A stretch of 64,000 bases of DNA from Filibacter tadaridae (GCF_900609045.1 NZ_UXAV01000019.1:20752-84751); one strand, 5' to 3'; positions 1 to 8,671 are shown, counted from the stretch's first letter. Notes: generated by a model not told the origin, from the letters alone. Numbers and translations: made by a program.

Positions 1-62
1 CTAAATAAGGCGATTGCTCTATTCCTAGTCTTTCCTTTATAAATAAAAAGTATTTCGTATAA

Positions 63-659
63 TTAGGCCAATAATTTCGATGCAAAACTCTTTAACTTAT
101 TTATTCCCACCGGTTTCCGCTCTTGATTTCCTCTTACTTTGTGTAAATAAGACCTTAAATCACCTTCATACACTGGATTCAAACACGGTACATTTGTGAA
201 ATGATGCGGTTGTACAAAGTTCGGCTTAATAGAAAACATTGGTACTCCGCCTTCATTAACAATTGTTGCAACAAATTGAGAACAGAAAAAAGCACGATCG
301 CGTTGAATTCTGATATTGAAAGCAATACCAAATAGACCAATGAAATTATATCTATACTGCTCTTTATTCTGCTCAATAAGACGGATTGTATGACGCATCT
401 TGTCGTACTGTTCATCAGTTACAGCACAACTGAAAATTAGGCAATCCGCACCTCGGAATATTCCCTCTACAGCATTTTCCCTTACAAAGCCACCGACTAA
501 CGGATTGTATCTTTGCTTTCTTCCAAAGCTATACATTTCGTTCAAATGCTCGTCAAAAGCAATCGATGCATGATTCAAGTCTTTACGTGTGTACATGCCG
601 ATTGCTTTAGACAGTAATGTCCCAGTATCCGTCAATACAATATAAATTGTTTTTCCCAT
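63..659 (-). CDS. Putative permuted NlpC/P60-like (YiiX-type) protein
   Basis: The protein has about 198 residues. It contains an early NHASIAF segment and a later FFCSQFVA segment; a His followed much later by a Cys in this order is the arrangement of circularly permuted NlpC/P60 (papain-like) hydrolases such as YiiX, so these may be the catalytic His and Cys. No signal peptide or membrane segment is visible, so a cytoplasmic location is inferred. The ATG at 659 is preferred over an upstream TTG because AAGGGG lies about 9 nt before it. It is transcribed away from the manganese operon. The substrate is unknown and the family call rests on motif reading only. Confidence 0.6.
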   Translation of the reverse strand: MGKTIYIVLTDTGTLLSKAIGMYTRKDLNHASIAFDEHLNEMYSFGRKQRYNPLVGGFVRENAVEGIFRGADCLIFSCAVTDEQYDKMRHTIRLIEQNKEQYRYNFIGLFGIAFNIRIQRDRAFFCSQFVATIVNEGGVPMFSIKPNFVQPHHFTNVPCLNPVYEGDLRSYLHKVRGNQERKPVGINKLKSFASKLLA

Positions 660-855
660 TGCACCCAACCCCTTGCGAATCTCTACTATCCATTATGTAC
701 GACCTGGCAAATAATCTAAACCGCCCGTGGATGGAAATTGTCTAAGACCCGAGACCTAGAGGCAGACGGATATTTTTGACAGCCTTACTAATTGGTTTCT
801 CTCTATACTCATTATACGCATAAACACGCCTTGAAGTTTCATTTATTTTAGATAG

Positions 856-868
856 TTCGGTTACCGAA
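856..868. promoter_or_regulatory. 13-bp palindrome, candidate metalloregulator operator
   Basis: TTCGGTTACCGAA is a perfect 6-bp inverted repeat around a single T, about 50 bp upstream of the -35 box of the manganese-type ABC operon. A related half site, AGCCGAAGA, occurs at 892-900 just before the -35. DtxR/MntR-family repressors bind short palindromes at such operons, so an MntR-like operator is plausible. The sequence does not match the B. subtilis MntR box closely. Confidence 0.4.
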
Positions 869-915
869 GAAAGAAAATGCATTTACCTCTTAGCCGAAGA
901 CATTATATCTTTCTA

Positions 916-944
916 TTTACAAAAATAAATATTTGTTCTATACT
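916..944 (+). promoter_or_regulatory. Sigma-A promoter of the manganese ABC operon
   Basis: TTTACA (916-921) and TATACT (939-944) are separated by exactly 17 bp, close to the vegetative consensus. It lies about 75 bp upstream of the first gene start. Confidence 0.75.
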
Positions 945-1021
945 TAAAAAAAGTTGCACAAGGGAAACTTTACAGCATAAGCTATGTTTACAGTCAAATA
1001 CTCATTAAGAAGGTGGAATGG

Positions 1022-1765
1022 TTGGAAAACTCTTTATCTGTACGCAATTTACGCGTTTCGTATTATGGCATACAAGCGCTGGATGATATAAGCTTCTCAA
1101 CTGAAAGTGGAAAGTTAATTGGCATCATCGGACCAAATGGGGCGGGTAAGTCCACATTGATGAAAGCCATTTTGGGATTGATCTCCAAAGATGCAGGAGA
1201 GGTTTCATTCAACGATATGACATTGAAACAAATCCGAAAAAACATTGCATACGTGCCACAGAGAGCCGTTATTGATTGGGACTTCCCGATTACAGTTCTG
1301 GATACAGTACTACTCGGAACGTATCCAAGCCTTGGTTTTTTCCATAGGCCCAAAAAGAGCGATAAGGAACTGGCTTATAATTGCTTGGAAAAGGTTGGAA
1401 TGCAGGAGTTTAGCAAGCGACAAATCGGAGAATTATCAGGCGGTCAGCAACAACGTATTTTTCTTGCACGTGCACTTGCTCAAAAAGCAGATCTATTCTT
1501 TCTGGATGAACCTTTTGTAGGGATTGACGTTTCCAGTGAAGAAGTAATCATCCGTATATTAAAAGAGCTCCGTGATGATGGTAAAACGGTATTTGTTGTC
1601 CATCATGACCTTTCAAAAGTAACAGATTACTTCGATGACCTCATATTGATGAATAAAGAACTAATCAAATTCGGGCCAGTAAAGCAGGTACTCCAACCTG
1701 AACTGATGAAAAAAGCTTATAATGCACAATTCTCCCTATTGGATTCCATGGGGGTCATTATCTGA
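1022..1765 (+). CDS. mntB: Manganese/zinc ABC transporter, ATP-binding protein
   Basis: This is the nucleotide-binding subunit of a metal-chelate ABC importer (TroB/PsaB/MntB type). Counting from the longest frame, the Walker A GPNGAGKST is at about residues 40-48, the signature LSGGQ at 141-145, and the Walker B LFFLDEP at 161-167, followed by the switch His in VVHHDL. The frame is open from a GTG at 1013, but that codon lies inside the Shine-Dalgarno AAGGTGG (1010-1016). The TTG at 1022, 5 nt downstream of it, is therefore the better start. The stop overlaps the next ATG (TGATG), so the two genes are translationally coupled. The metal is inferred from the substrate-binding protein two genes downstream. 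Confidence 0.93.
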   Translation: MENSLSVRNLRVSYYGIQALDDISFSTESGKLIGIIGPNGAGKSTLMKAILGLISKDAGEVSFNDMTLKQIRKNIAYVPQRAVIDWDFPITVLDTVLLGTYPSLGFFHRPKKSDKELAYNCLEKVGMQEFSKRQIGELSGGQQQRIFLARALAQKADLFFLDEPFVGIDVSSEEVIIRILKELRDDGKTVFVVHHDLSKVTDYFDDLILMNKELIKFGPVKQVLQPELMKKAYNAQFSLLDSMGVII

Positions 1766-2625
1766 TGAACTTCATAAACGACTTGTTAACTTATGAGTTT
1801 TTGCAAAAAGCCTTATTCACTTCTGTCATGGTTGGAATCATTTGTGGTGTTATTGGATGTTTTATCGTTTTACGTGGCATGGCACTTATGGGAGACGCAA
1901 TTTCTCACGCAGTGCTTCCCGGTGTTGCTTTGTCCTATATGTTCGGCATCAATTTCTTTTATGGTGCAGTTGTTACGGGGATGTTAACGGCATTGGGAAT
2001 TGGCTATATCAATCAAAATAGCCGGATTAAAAGTGACTCATCGATTGGGATTGTTTTTTCATCCGCATTCGCATTAGGGATAATTTTAATAGCAAAGGCC
2101 CATACAAGTACGGACCTGAATAGTATCCTGTTTGGAAACGTGCTTGCAGTACGATCTTCTGACATGTGGACAACGTTAATCATCGGAGCAATCGTCCTCC
2201 TTGTCGTCATTCTTTTTTATAAAGAATTGCTAATCAGTACATTCGACCCAACGATGTCAGCCGCTTATGGATTGCCAAACCGGTTAATCCATTATGTCAT
2301 CATGATACTACTAACGATGGTAACGGTCGCTTCATTGCAAACCGTGGGTATCATTCTTGTTGTTGCAATGCTGATTACACCGGCATCCACGGCATACTTA
2401 TTGACGAACCGGTTGTCGGTGATGATTGTATTATCCGCCATCTTCGGTGCTGTATCCGCAGTAATCGGGTTATATATCAGTTTTCTATATAACTTATCTT
2501 CTGGTGCAGTGATTGTTTTAGTAACGACTGCGTTTTTCGCACTCGCATTCATCTTCGGACCAAAGCAAGGAATCCTATGGCGGGCGATACGCGTTCGCAG
2601 AAATAAATCTACAGTTCAATCGTAA
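1765..2625 (+). CDS. mntC: Manganese/zinc ABC transporter permease
   Basis: A polytopic membrane protein of 286 residues with about eight hydrophobic segments, belonging to the ABC-3 (ZnuB/TroC/PsaC) permease family. The region GDAISHAVLPGVALSY near residues 45-60 is typical of this family. It forms the transmembrane path for the metal released by the lipoprotein and is driven by the upstream ATPase. The C-terminus is short and basic. It starts inside the stop codon of the ATPase gene and is followed 59 bp later by the lipoprotein gene, so all three form one operon. Confidence 0.93.
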   Translation: MNFINDLLTYEFLQKALFTSVMVGIICGVIGCFIVLRGMALMGDAISHAVLPGVALSYMFGINFFYGAVVTGMLTALGIGYINQNSRIKSDSSIGIVFSSAFALGIILIAKAHTSTDLNSILFGNVLAVRSSDMWTTLIIGAIVLLVVILFYKELLISTFDPTMSAAYGLPNRLIHYVIMILLTMVTVASLQTVGIILVVAMLITPASTAYLLTNRLSVMIVLSAIFGAVSAVIGLYISFLYNLSSGAVIVLVTTAFFALAFIFGPKQGILWRAIRVRRNKSTVQS

Positions 2626-2684
2626 AAATAATGCTAGTTGAATAAACATATTATTTTAAGATAGAAAAGGAGAGAGAAGGTAAC

Positions 2685-3629
2685 ATGATAAAAAAACTAA
2701 TGAAAGTTACTATTATAGCCGCGATAGCCGTTCTTTTATTAGCGGCCTGCGGAAATGGTGATAAAGGAGAAACGGGAAAATCTGATTCGGGGAAAATTAA
2801 AGTGGTCGCTACATTTTCAATCTTGTACGATATTGCCACCCAAGTCGGCGGTGACCTAGTGGAAGTTCATAGCATGGTACCCATTGGAACAGCCCCCCAT
2901 GAATACGATCCACTACCTGAAGACATTAAAAAAGCAACCGATGCAGATATCCTATTCTATAACGGGCTCAACTTAGAAGGCGGAGAAAATGGCTGGTTCT
3001 TCAAGCTTATTAATACTGTTAACGCAGACAAAGAAAAAGTATTCGAATTGATGGAAGGCGTAGAACCTAAATACATCACCACGGATGACGGTACGAGTGA
3101 AAAAGTAAATCCACATGCATTCCTGGACCCAGTCATCGGCATTAAAATGACTGAAAATGCACGTGACGCTTTCATTAAAATCGATCCGGATAATAAAGAG
3201 ACGTATGAAAAAAATGCAGAATCTCTTTTAAATGAACTGTATGAAGTGGATGAAGAATATAAAACAAAAATAGACGAAATCCCGAAAGAAAAACGCATTC
3301 TTATAACAAGTGAACGTGCGTATCAATACATGGCGCAACGATACGGCTTAAAAGAAGGCTTCATTTGGGATATCGATACAGAAGAACAGGGAACGCCTAG
3401 CCAAATTACAAGTTTGGTCAAATTCATAAACTCGAATAACGTACCCGTCCTCTTCGTCGAATCGAACGTCGATCCACGCCCGATGGAAACAGTCTCCCGA
3501 GAAACAGGTGTTAAAATAGACGCGGAACTATTCTCCGACGAACTCGGTAAACCAGGAGAAGAAGGCGATACACTCGTCAAGTTTTTAAGGTACAACATCG
3601 AAAGGATTCATGAAGGACTGATGAAATAA
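2685..3629 (+). CDS. mntA: Manganese-type ABC transporter substrate-binding lipoprotein
   Basis: This 314-residue cluster A-I (TroA/PsaA) binding protein has a lipoprotein signal peptide ending LLLAAC, with the lipidated Cys at about residue 22. Family metal ligands are visible: His in PHEYDP (about 72), His in NPHAFLDP, Glu in TSERAYQYM and Asp in VESNVDPRPMETVS. A Glu at the third ligand, as in pneumococcal PsaA, points to manganese; zinc binders usually have His there. The start has the strong site AGGAGAGAGAAGG upstream. Its TAA stop is also the first bases of a long repeat (3627-3784). Confidence 0.92.
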   Translation: MIKKLMKVTIIAAIAVLLLAACGNGDKGETGKSDSGKIKVVATFSILYDIATQVGGDLVEVHSMVPIGTAPHEYDPLPEDIKKATDADILFYNGLNLEGGENGWFFKLINTVNADKEKVFELMEGVEPKYITTDDGTSEKVNPHAFLDPVIGIKMTENARDAFIKIDPDNKETYEKNAESLLNELYEVDEEYKTKIDEIPKEKRILITSERAYQYMAQRYGLKEGFIWDIDTEEQGTPSQITSLVKFINSNNVPVLFVESNVDPRPMETVSRETGVKIDAELFSDELGKPGEEGDTLVKFLRYNIERIHEGLMK

Positions 3630-3784
3630 GAAAAGCGACAGCACCTGTGTCAGGGGCGACAGGCATAAGACAGAACGGAAATGCGGCGTCCTTTGCCGAA
3701 TAGCCGGGCTGACTTATGACCCCGAGCCCCTAGGCGATGGAGCTAGACAATAAGAAAAGCGACAGCGCCTGTGTCAGGGGCGAC
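3627..3784. repeat. Structured long repeat, 124-bp full copy plus truncated copy
   Basis: One full copy (3627-3750) begins TAAGAAAAGCGACAGC and ends GGAGCTAGACAA. It is followed directly by a truncated second copy (3751 to about 3784) that stops after the GGGGCGAC segment. Within a copy, GCGCCT..AGGGGC..GGCATAAG near the 5' end can pair with CTTATGAC..GAGCCCCTAGGCG near the 3' end, giving a long interrupted hairpin. The same family occurs at 50557-50842. The TAA of the upstream gene is the first three bases of the repeat. Confidence 0.85.
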
Positions 3785-3796
3785 GGACAAAAATAG

Positions 3797-3836
3797 AAAA
3801 AACGGCTACCGCAAAGTGATTGCAGTAGCCGTTTTC
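3797..3836. terminator. Bidirectional intrinsic terminator
   Basis: GAAAAAACGGCTACCGC pairs with GCAGTAGCCGTTTTC around a short loop. A-rich and T-rich flanks let it serve both the manganese operon and uppP. Confidence 0.8.
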
Positions 3837-3840
3837 CTAT

Positions 3841-4668
3841 TTACATGAAGACAACAATCGCTAATACCACCGCTAATAATATTCTATAAATCGCGAACGG
3901 TACCAATTTGACACGTGAAATGAGCTTCAAGAAAAATTTGATAGAGATGAGCGCGAAAACAAATGCACTGATGAAACCAACAATATAAAAAGATAGATCA
4001 TCCATCGAAAGTTCTTCCCAATTCTTCATAACCGATACAAGACTTGCACCCGCCATAATCGGCACAGCCATGATGAATGTAAAATCTGCCGCCGTCTTAT
4101 GATTCATTCCGAATAGGACACCGCCCGAAATTGTAGCACCGGAACGTGAAAACCCTGGCCATAATGACAGACACTGGACAAGCCCAACCGATAATGCCTG
4201 TTTATATGTAATTTGGTCCAATGATTGCACTTTTGGTTTCTTCGGCGCAAACTTGTCGGCTATAATCATAAGGATTGCTCCAGCTACAAGCGCGAAGATC
4301 ACCGTTTCTACATTTGACAGCTTTTCGTCGATGAAGTCTTTAAGCGCAAATCCGATAACGACTGCTGGTAACATTCCAACAATAACATGCAAAAGATTGA
4401 AGCTTGACTTCGTTTTGTTGCCTTCCATTTTGTACAGGCCCACTAAACTAAATAGACGTTTCCAAAATACAATAACAACAGCTAGTATCGAACCTAATTG
4501 AATAACAATTTTAAATGTGAATGCCGAACGATCCCCGAGAAACTGGGTAGTCTTCAACCACATATCATCTACTATAATGAGATGGCCTGTGGAAGATACA
4601 GGTGCAAATTCCGTCATTCCTTCAACAAATCCTAATATTAATGCTTTGATCAAATCAAATAGTTCCAT
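3841..4668 (-). CDS. uppP: Undecaprenyl-diphosphatase
   Basis: This 275-residue integral membrane phosphatase (UppP/BacA) recycles undecaprenyl pyrophosphate to the monophosphate carrier for peptidoglycan and teichoic acid synthesis. The two family motifs are visible: the Glu-rich N-terminal segment FVEGMTEFAPVSSTGH (about residues 14-29) and the Arg/Ser motif PGFSRSGAT (about 170-180). Length is normal. High UppP activity is known to confer some bacitracin tolerance. It lies 7 bp downstream of a DedA gene on the same strand; DedA-superfamily proteins include undecaprenyl-phosphate translocases, so the two may act in one lipid-carrier cycle. Confidence 0.95.
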   Translation of the reverse strand: MELFDLIKALILGFVEGMTEFAPVSSTGHLIIVDDMWLKTTQFLGDRSAFTFKIVIQLGSILAVVIVFWKRLFSLVGLYKMEGNKTKSSFNLLHVIVGMLPAVVIGFALKDFIDEKLSNVETVIFALVAGAILMIIADKFAPKKPKVQSLDQITYKQALSVGLVQCLSLWPGFSRSGATISGGVLFGMNHKTAADFTFIMAVPIMAGASLVSVMKNWEELSMDDLSFYIVGFISAFVFALISIKFFLKLISRVKLVPFAIYRILLAVVLAIVVFM

Positions 4669-4675
4669 AAGTCAT

Positions 4676-5287
4676 TTACGCTCTCTTTCTGCGGAATTGG
4701 ATGTACCAAATGACCGCGGCAATTCCAATCAATCCTATTATGGCATATGCAACATCCGAATAGATATCCATATACTGGACAATCCGTCCCCAATTATCAC
4801 CAACCGCCGCACCAACTGTAACGAGCACCGCATTCCAGATCAAGCTTCCAAGTACTGTAAGTAAAATAAATAGCGGAAAGTTCATTTTTGACATACCTGC
4901 TGGAATTGAAATAAGACTACGGATAAGCGGGACAAGGCGGCAGAAAAAAACTGTCCATGGACCGTATTTATCAAACCACGCATCTGCACGGTGGATATCT
5001 TTCCGCGAAAGACGTAAAATCCAACCCCACCGATCAACAATTCTTTCAAGTCGCTTTACATCGATTAACATGCCAAGACTATACAAAACCATCGCTCCGA
5101 TAACCGATCCGGCAGTTGCTGCAACAATAACGCCCATGCGGGTCATACCCGAATATGTCGTCATAAATCCGCCGAATGTCAAAATGACTTCAGACGGAAT
5201 AGGAGGGAAAATATTTTCAATCATAATTAACAAAAACACACCAAAATAGCCGAACTGGCTCATGAAGTCAGTTATCCAATTTTCCAA
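4676..5287 (-). CDS. DedA family membrane protein
   Basis: A 203-residue DedA/SNARE-associated family protein. The signature FPPIPSEVILTFGG is at about residues 27-40, and a second conserved part, FFCRLVPLIRSLISIPAG, lies in the middle. These Arg/Pro-rich re-entrant segments are typical of DedA lipid translocases. Several hydrophobic helices follow. The start is TTG with GGGGGCG upstream. It is encoded just before uppP, which suggests a shared transcript and a role in undecaprenyl phosphate recycling or in membrane homeostasis; the exact lipid cannot be read from the sequence. Confidence 0.9.
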   Translation of the reverse strand: MENWITDFMSQFGYFGVFLLIMIENIFPPIPSEVILTFGGFMTTYSGMTRMGVIVAATAGSVIGAMVLYSLGMLIDVKRLERIVDRWGWILRLSRKDIHRADAWFDKYGPWTVFFCRLVPLIRSLISIPAGMSKMNFPLFILLTVLGSLIWNAVLVTVGAAVGDNWGRIVQYMDIYSDVAYAIIGLIGIAAVIWYIQFRRKRA

Positions 5288-5474
5288 GTGACGCCCCCTG
5301 CATATTTACTTTACTAAAAACGGAATATAAGTGCAATCCGTTATTAGTAGGATAATAGACGTTTCAGTATGCGATCAGGTTCATTTCATTTCCTATTCTT
5401 ATAATATGAAGAAAATATGCCGGATATGATTTTGCTCTGTATCAATTCAGTGCATGTAAACCTCTTTAACGGCC

Positions 5475-5684
5475 TGTGGATACTTTTCATTCATAGCTAC
5501 CTTCACCTGTTGATTGATGATTAATGAATGAATCTCCCTTTAACCCTGTGGATATCCTTCTATTTATGAATGTTATCCCCCTTTCTTGTGTATATCTCCG
5601 GTAAGTTGTTGATAATTTCAGAAAAATATATTTGTTATACACAAAATGCTTCTTGGCTAAGTTGATACAAAACAGATATCCACA
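5475..5684. promoter_or_regulatory. DnaA-box-like cluster
   Basis: The sites, compared with TTATCCACA on either strand, are TGTGGATAC (5475), TGTGGATAT (5547), TTATCCCCC (5573), TGTGTATAT (5587), TGTTGATAA (5607), TTATACACA (5635) and ATATCCACA (5676). The 5635 site fits TTATNCACA perfectly, most others differ at one position, and TTATCCCCC differs at two. Seven sites in 210 bp is far above chance. B. subtilis has several DnaA-box clusters away from oriC that tune initiation; this could be one. The flanking genes (not dnaA, dnaN or rpmH) argue against oriC itself. Confidence 0.55.
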
Positions 5685-5697
5685 TTCCTTTTCCGAC

Positions 5698-5734
5698 AAA
5701 AAAATAAAGCCATCCAGCGAACTAGATGACTTTA
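5698..5734 (-). terminator. Terminator of the fatty acid operon
   Basis: On the minus strand AAAGTCATC pairs with GATGGCTTT and is followed by ATTTTTTT, directly after the acyl-CoA ligase stop. Confidence 0.75.
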
Positions 5735-5739
5735 CCCTC

Positions 5740-7362
5740 TTATACTTCCAATGAATGCTCTTTGAGGTTTTCCCGTAAAGCAGCTTTCAAAAACTTTCCT
5801 ACGGATGTTTTAGGAAGCTCGTCTAAAAAGACAACATCATCCGGAATCCACCATTTTGCGAACTGGTCTTCCAAAGATGTAAGCAACTTTTGTTTCATCG
5901 CGTCATCCCCTGCTTCGCCTTCTTTCAAAACAACACATGCAAGCGGACGCTCTTGCCACTTTTCATGCGGCAACGCGATAACAGCCGCCTCGAATACAGC
6001 CTCGTGCGTCATTAACGCATTCTCAAGGTCAACGGATGAAATCCATTCTCCACCGCTTTTAATGAGGTCTTTCGTTCGGTCCGTTATTTTGAGGTAACCG
6101 AACTCCGTCATGACAGCGATATCACCCGTATAGAGCCAGCCATCCTTGAATGCCTCTGCAGTTCGTTCATCTTTATAATATTCACTTGCAATCCAGGGAC
6201 CTCGTATCGTCAACTCACCCATTGTCTCGCCATCCCACGGCACTTCTCCGTTTTCATTGACAATCTTTACCTCAAGCCCCGGCATGATAAGTCCCTGGAG
6301 CGCTCGGATATCCACTTTTTCATCCATCGTTAAATTTTCCATCTCCGAATTAAAGACGGACATACTTACAAGCGGTGTTGTTTCAGTCATGCCGTAACCA
6401 ATGATAAAAGGTACACCATATTTCTCTTCAAATGCACGGATCAATCCTTTAGGTGATGCAGAACCTCCACAAACGATGCCACGTAATGAAGATAGATCCC
6501 TTGGTTGCTGGTCTTGTTCTTTTAAAACAGCAAGCCAAATAGTTGGAACCCCCGCCGTAACCGTCACTTTTTCTTGCTCAATCAAGTCGAGCAACAGCTT
6601 CGGATCAAATCCGGGTCCTGGTAGCACTTGTGTTGAACCAAAAAAGACTGCGGCAAACGGCATGCCCCAGGCATTCACATGGAACATCGGTACGACCGGC
6701 ATGACAACATCACGCTCTGAAAGCCCCATTGCATCTGCCAGTCCAAGTGCATAGCTATGAAGGACAAGTCCACGGTGTGTATAGACAACACCTTTCGGAT
6801 TCCCTGTCGTGGCAGATGTATAACACATGCCGGCAGGTGTGTTTTCATCTAAATCCTCAGGAAATACGAATGTATCCGAAGCAGCGTCAAGAAGTGCTTC
6901 ATATGAATAGACATTTTCAAGTGTCGTTTCCGGGATTTCTTTGCTATCGCCCATAATTACATACTTTTTCACAGTTTTCAGCATCGGGGCAAGTTTTTCA
7001 AGATGCGGAAACAAATTATCATCGACAAGAAGAATTTCATCTTCCGCGTGGTTGATGACATAGGCAATATGTTCCGGTGACAACCGGATATTGATCATAT
7101 GGAGAATTGCCCCCGTACCAGGCACTCCGAAATAAGCCTCAAGATGGCGATGATGATTCCATGCAAAAGACCCGACTTTTGTTCCATGAACCATTCCGAG
7201 TTTTGTCAATGCATCTGCAAGTTTTCGTGTACGTTTTGCAAATTCACGATAAGGTATACGATGAATCGTATCTGCCCCCGTACGTGAAATAATCATCTTG
7301 TTCGGGAAAAATTGCTCTGCTCGTTTTACGAATGACGATAATAGAAGTGGTGTTTGCATCAT
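5740..7362 (-). CDS. Long-chain/medium-chain acyl-CoA ligase (AMP-forming)
   Basis: A 540-residue member of the ANL superfamily that activates a carboxylic acid to an acyl-AMP and then an acyl-CoA. The phosphate-binding loop YTSATTGNPKGVVYTHRG lies near residues 180-197. GYGMTETTPL, the adenine-binding YTGDIAVM region, and the C-terminal hinge and Lys segments (ITDRTKDLIKSGGEWIS, and SVGKFLKAALRE with the catalytic Lys) are all present. It is the last gene of an operon with acyl-CoA dehydrogenase, a hydroxyacyl-CoA dehydrogenase-like SDR and a thiolase, so its product likely feeds beta-oxidation. The chain length preferred is not visible. Confidence 0.93.
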   Translation of the reverse strand: MMQTPLLLSSFVKRAEQFFPNKMIISRTGADTIHRIPYREFAKRTRKLADALTKLGMVHGTKVGSFAWNHHRHLEAYFGVPGTGAILHMINIRLSPEHIAYVINHAEDEILLVDDNLFPHLEKLAPMLKTVKKYVIMGDSKEIPETTLENVYSYEALLDAASDTFVFPEDLDENTPAGMCYTSATTGNPKGVVYTHRGLVLHSYALGLADAMGLSERDVVMPVVPMFHVNAWGMPFAAVFFGSTQVLPGPGFDPKLLLDLIEQEKVTVTAGVPTIWLAVLKEQDQQPRDLSSLRGIVCGGSASPKGLIRAFEEKYGVPFIIGYGMTETTPLVSMSVFNSEMENLTMDEKVDIRALQGLIMPGLEVKIVNENGEVPWDGETMGELTIRGPWIASEYYKDERTAEAFKDGWLYTGDIAVMTEFGYLKITDRTKDLIKSGGEWISSVDLENALMTHEAVFEAAVIALPHEKWQERPLACVVLKEGEAGDDAMKQKLLTSLEDQFAKWWIPDDVVFLDELPKTSVGKFLKAALRENLKEHSLEV

Positions 7363-7522
7363 ACTAATCGGCCCCTTTTCAATTGGAATGATTTTTTTAT
7401 CAGCTTTTTCACGATTGAATCAGAAAAAAGTAAAAGGGTGACGTCCATGAGTCAGTTATTGGTACGTCCCCAGAAGATAGTATGTGACGGCGCACTCGGT
7501 TATTCATCCATGTTCCCTTCCG

Positions 7523-8671
7523 TTATAAACCCATATTTTTCGCGATGATAACCTTCATAATCTCATTCGTTCCCGCATAGATCGACGCAACAGGTATGTC
7601 CCGGTACCTGCGTGCAATTTTGTATTCTTCCATATATCCATAGCCACCATGCAACTGCATGCACTCTGCGGAAATTTCTTGCGCTGTTTCAGTAAGCCAG
7701 TATTTCGCCATCGACACTTTTGATACGACATCTTTTCCCGCTATATGGTCCTCAATAAGTGATTCAAGAAACGCCTTGCCCAACTCGACTTTAGTCGCGA
7801 TTTCAGCGAGTTTGAACTGCGTGTTTTGAAATGAACCAATCGGCTTCCCAAATGCATAGCGTGATTTCACATACTCGAGTGTCATGTCGAGCATATCTTC
7901 CGAAGCCGTTTGTGCAGCAAGCGCAACAACAAGGCGCTCTTGTTGCAGCTTCTCCATCAAATAACTAAAACCCTTTCCTTCTGTTCCGATTAAGTTTGCA
8001 GCTGGAACGCGGCAATCTTCAAAAAACAACTCTGCCGTATCTTGTGCGTGCATGCCAACTTTGTCGAGTTTGCGTCCTTTCGTAAATCCTGGTGTCCCTT
8101 CTTCAATCATTAGTAAACTAATGCCTCGGTGCTTCTTCTCTGCGTTTGCATCAGTTTTCACAACAACCAGTACTAGATTGCTATTAATACCGTTTGTGAT
8201 GAATGTCTTCTGACCGTTTACAACGTAATGGTCCCCTTCTTTAACGGCCGTTGTCTGGACGTTGGCAAGATCTGAACCGACTCCAGGTTCCGTCATCGCT
8301 ATTGCGGTAATGAAGTCTGCTGTAATACATCCCGGCAGCCACCGTGCTTTCTGTTCATCTGTCCCGAATGATTCAATGTAGGGAACGACTATGTCATTGT
8401 GTAGACCGACACCCGTCAGACTTGCACCAACCCGCTCCAACTCTTCCCCGATAATGACGGAAAAACTGAAGTCCAATCCCAGGCCACCATACTTTTCCTC
8501 GACATGTGGACAGAGAAAGCCCATCTCGCCAAGCCTTTTCCAAAAAGAAACTGGTATGAGCCGTTTTTTCTCCCAGGACTCATACTGCGGAATCGCTTCT
8601 TTTTCAAGGAATTTGCGAAGTGACTTTCTAAATAAAACATGGTCATCTGTTTCGAATCTATATCTCCCCAT
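7523..8671 (-). CDS. Acyl-CoA dehydrogenase
   Basis: A 382-residue flavoprotein of the usual ACAD length. It catalyses FAD-dependent alpha,beta-desaturation of acyl-CoA with electrons passed to ETF. Family features are AMTEPGVGSDLA and GQKTFITNG in the middle domain, and QLHGGYGYMEEYKIARRYRD followed by IYAGTNEIMKVIIAKNMGL at the C-terminus. The YAGTNEI segment is where the catalytic Glu usually lies nearby. RBS GGGGGAAGC precedes the ATG. It lies 46 bp after the SDR gene in the same operon. Confidence 0.94.
   Translation of the reverse strand: MGRYRFETDDHVLFRKSLRKFLEKEAIPQYESWEKKRLIPVSFWKRLGEMGFLCPHVEEKYGGLGLDFSFSVIIGEELERVGASLTGVGLHNDIVVPYIESFGTDEQKARWLPGCITADFITAIAMTEPGVGSDLANVQTTAVKEGDHYVVNGQKTFITNGINSNLVLVVVKTDANAEKKHRGISLLMIEEGTPGFTKGRKLDKVGMHAQDTAELFFEDCRVPAANLIGTEGKGFSYLMEKLQQERLVVALAAQTASEDMLDMTLEYVKSRYAFGKPIGSFQNTQFKLAEIATKVELGKAFLESLIEDHIAGKDVVSKVSMAKYWLTETAQEISAECMQLHGGYGYMEEYKIARRYRDIPVASIYAGTNEIMKVIIAKNMGL

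Larger units (their letters stand above)
669..1012. other. Intergenic region with manganese operon control sequences
   Basis: This gap of about 350 bp separates the divergent NlpC/P60-like gene from the ABC operon. The right half holds the operon promoter (916-944) and a palindrome (856-868). I see no ORF or RNA structure in the left half (669-850). Confidence 0.6.
5288..5739. other. Noncoding gap with DnaA-box-like cluster
   Basis: This AT-rich stretch of about 450 bp lies upstream of the dedA-uppP pair and downstream of the acyl-CoA ligase gene. It contains seven 9-mers that match the DnaA box TTATNCACA exactly or with one or two mismatches (see 5475-5684), and a terminator at 5698-5734. 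The short minus-strand ORF at 5487-5699 has no family features and crosses the boxes, so I treat the gap as noncoding. Confidence 0.6.

Noticed and set aside
5487..5699. 70-residue minus-strand ORF
   Set aside because: No RBS, no recognisable domain, and it covers the DnaA-box cluster.
5288..5739. Chromosomal replication origin
   Set aside because: DnaA-like boxes are present, but no dnaA, dnaN, rpmH, gyrase or parAB genes flank the gap, and no clear DNA-unwinding element was identified.
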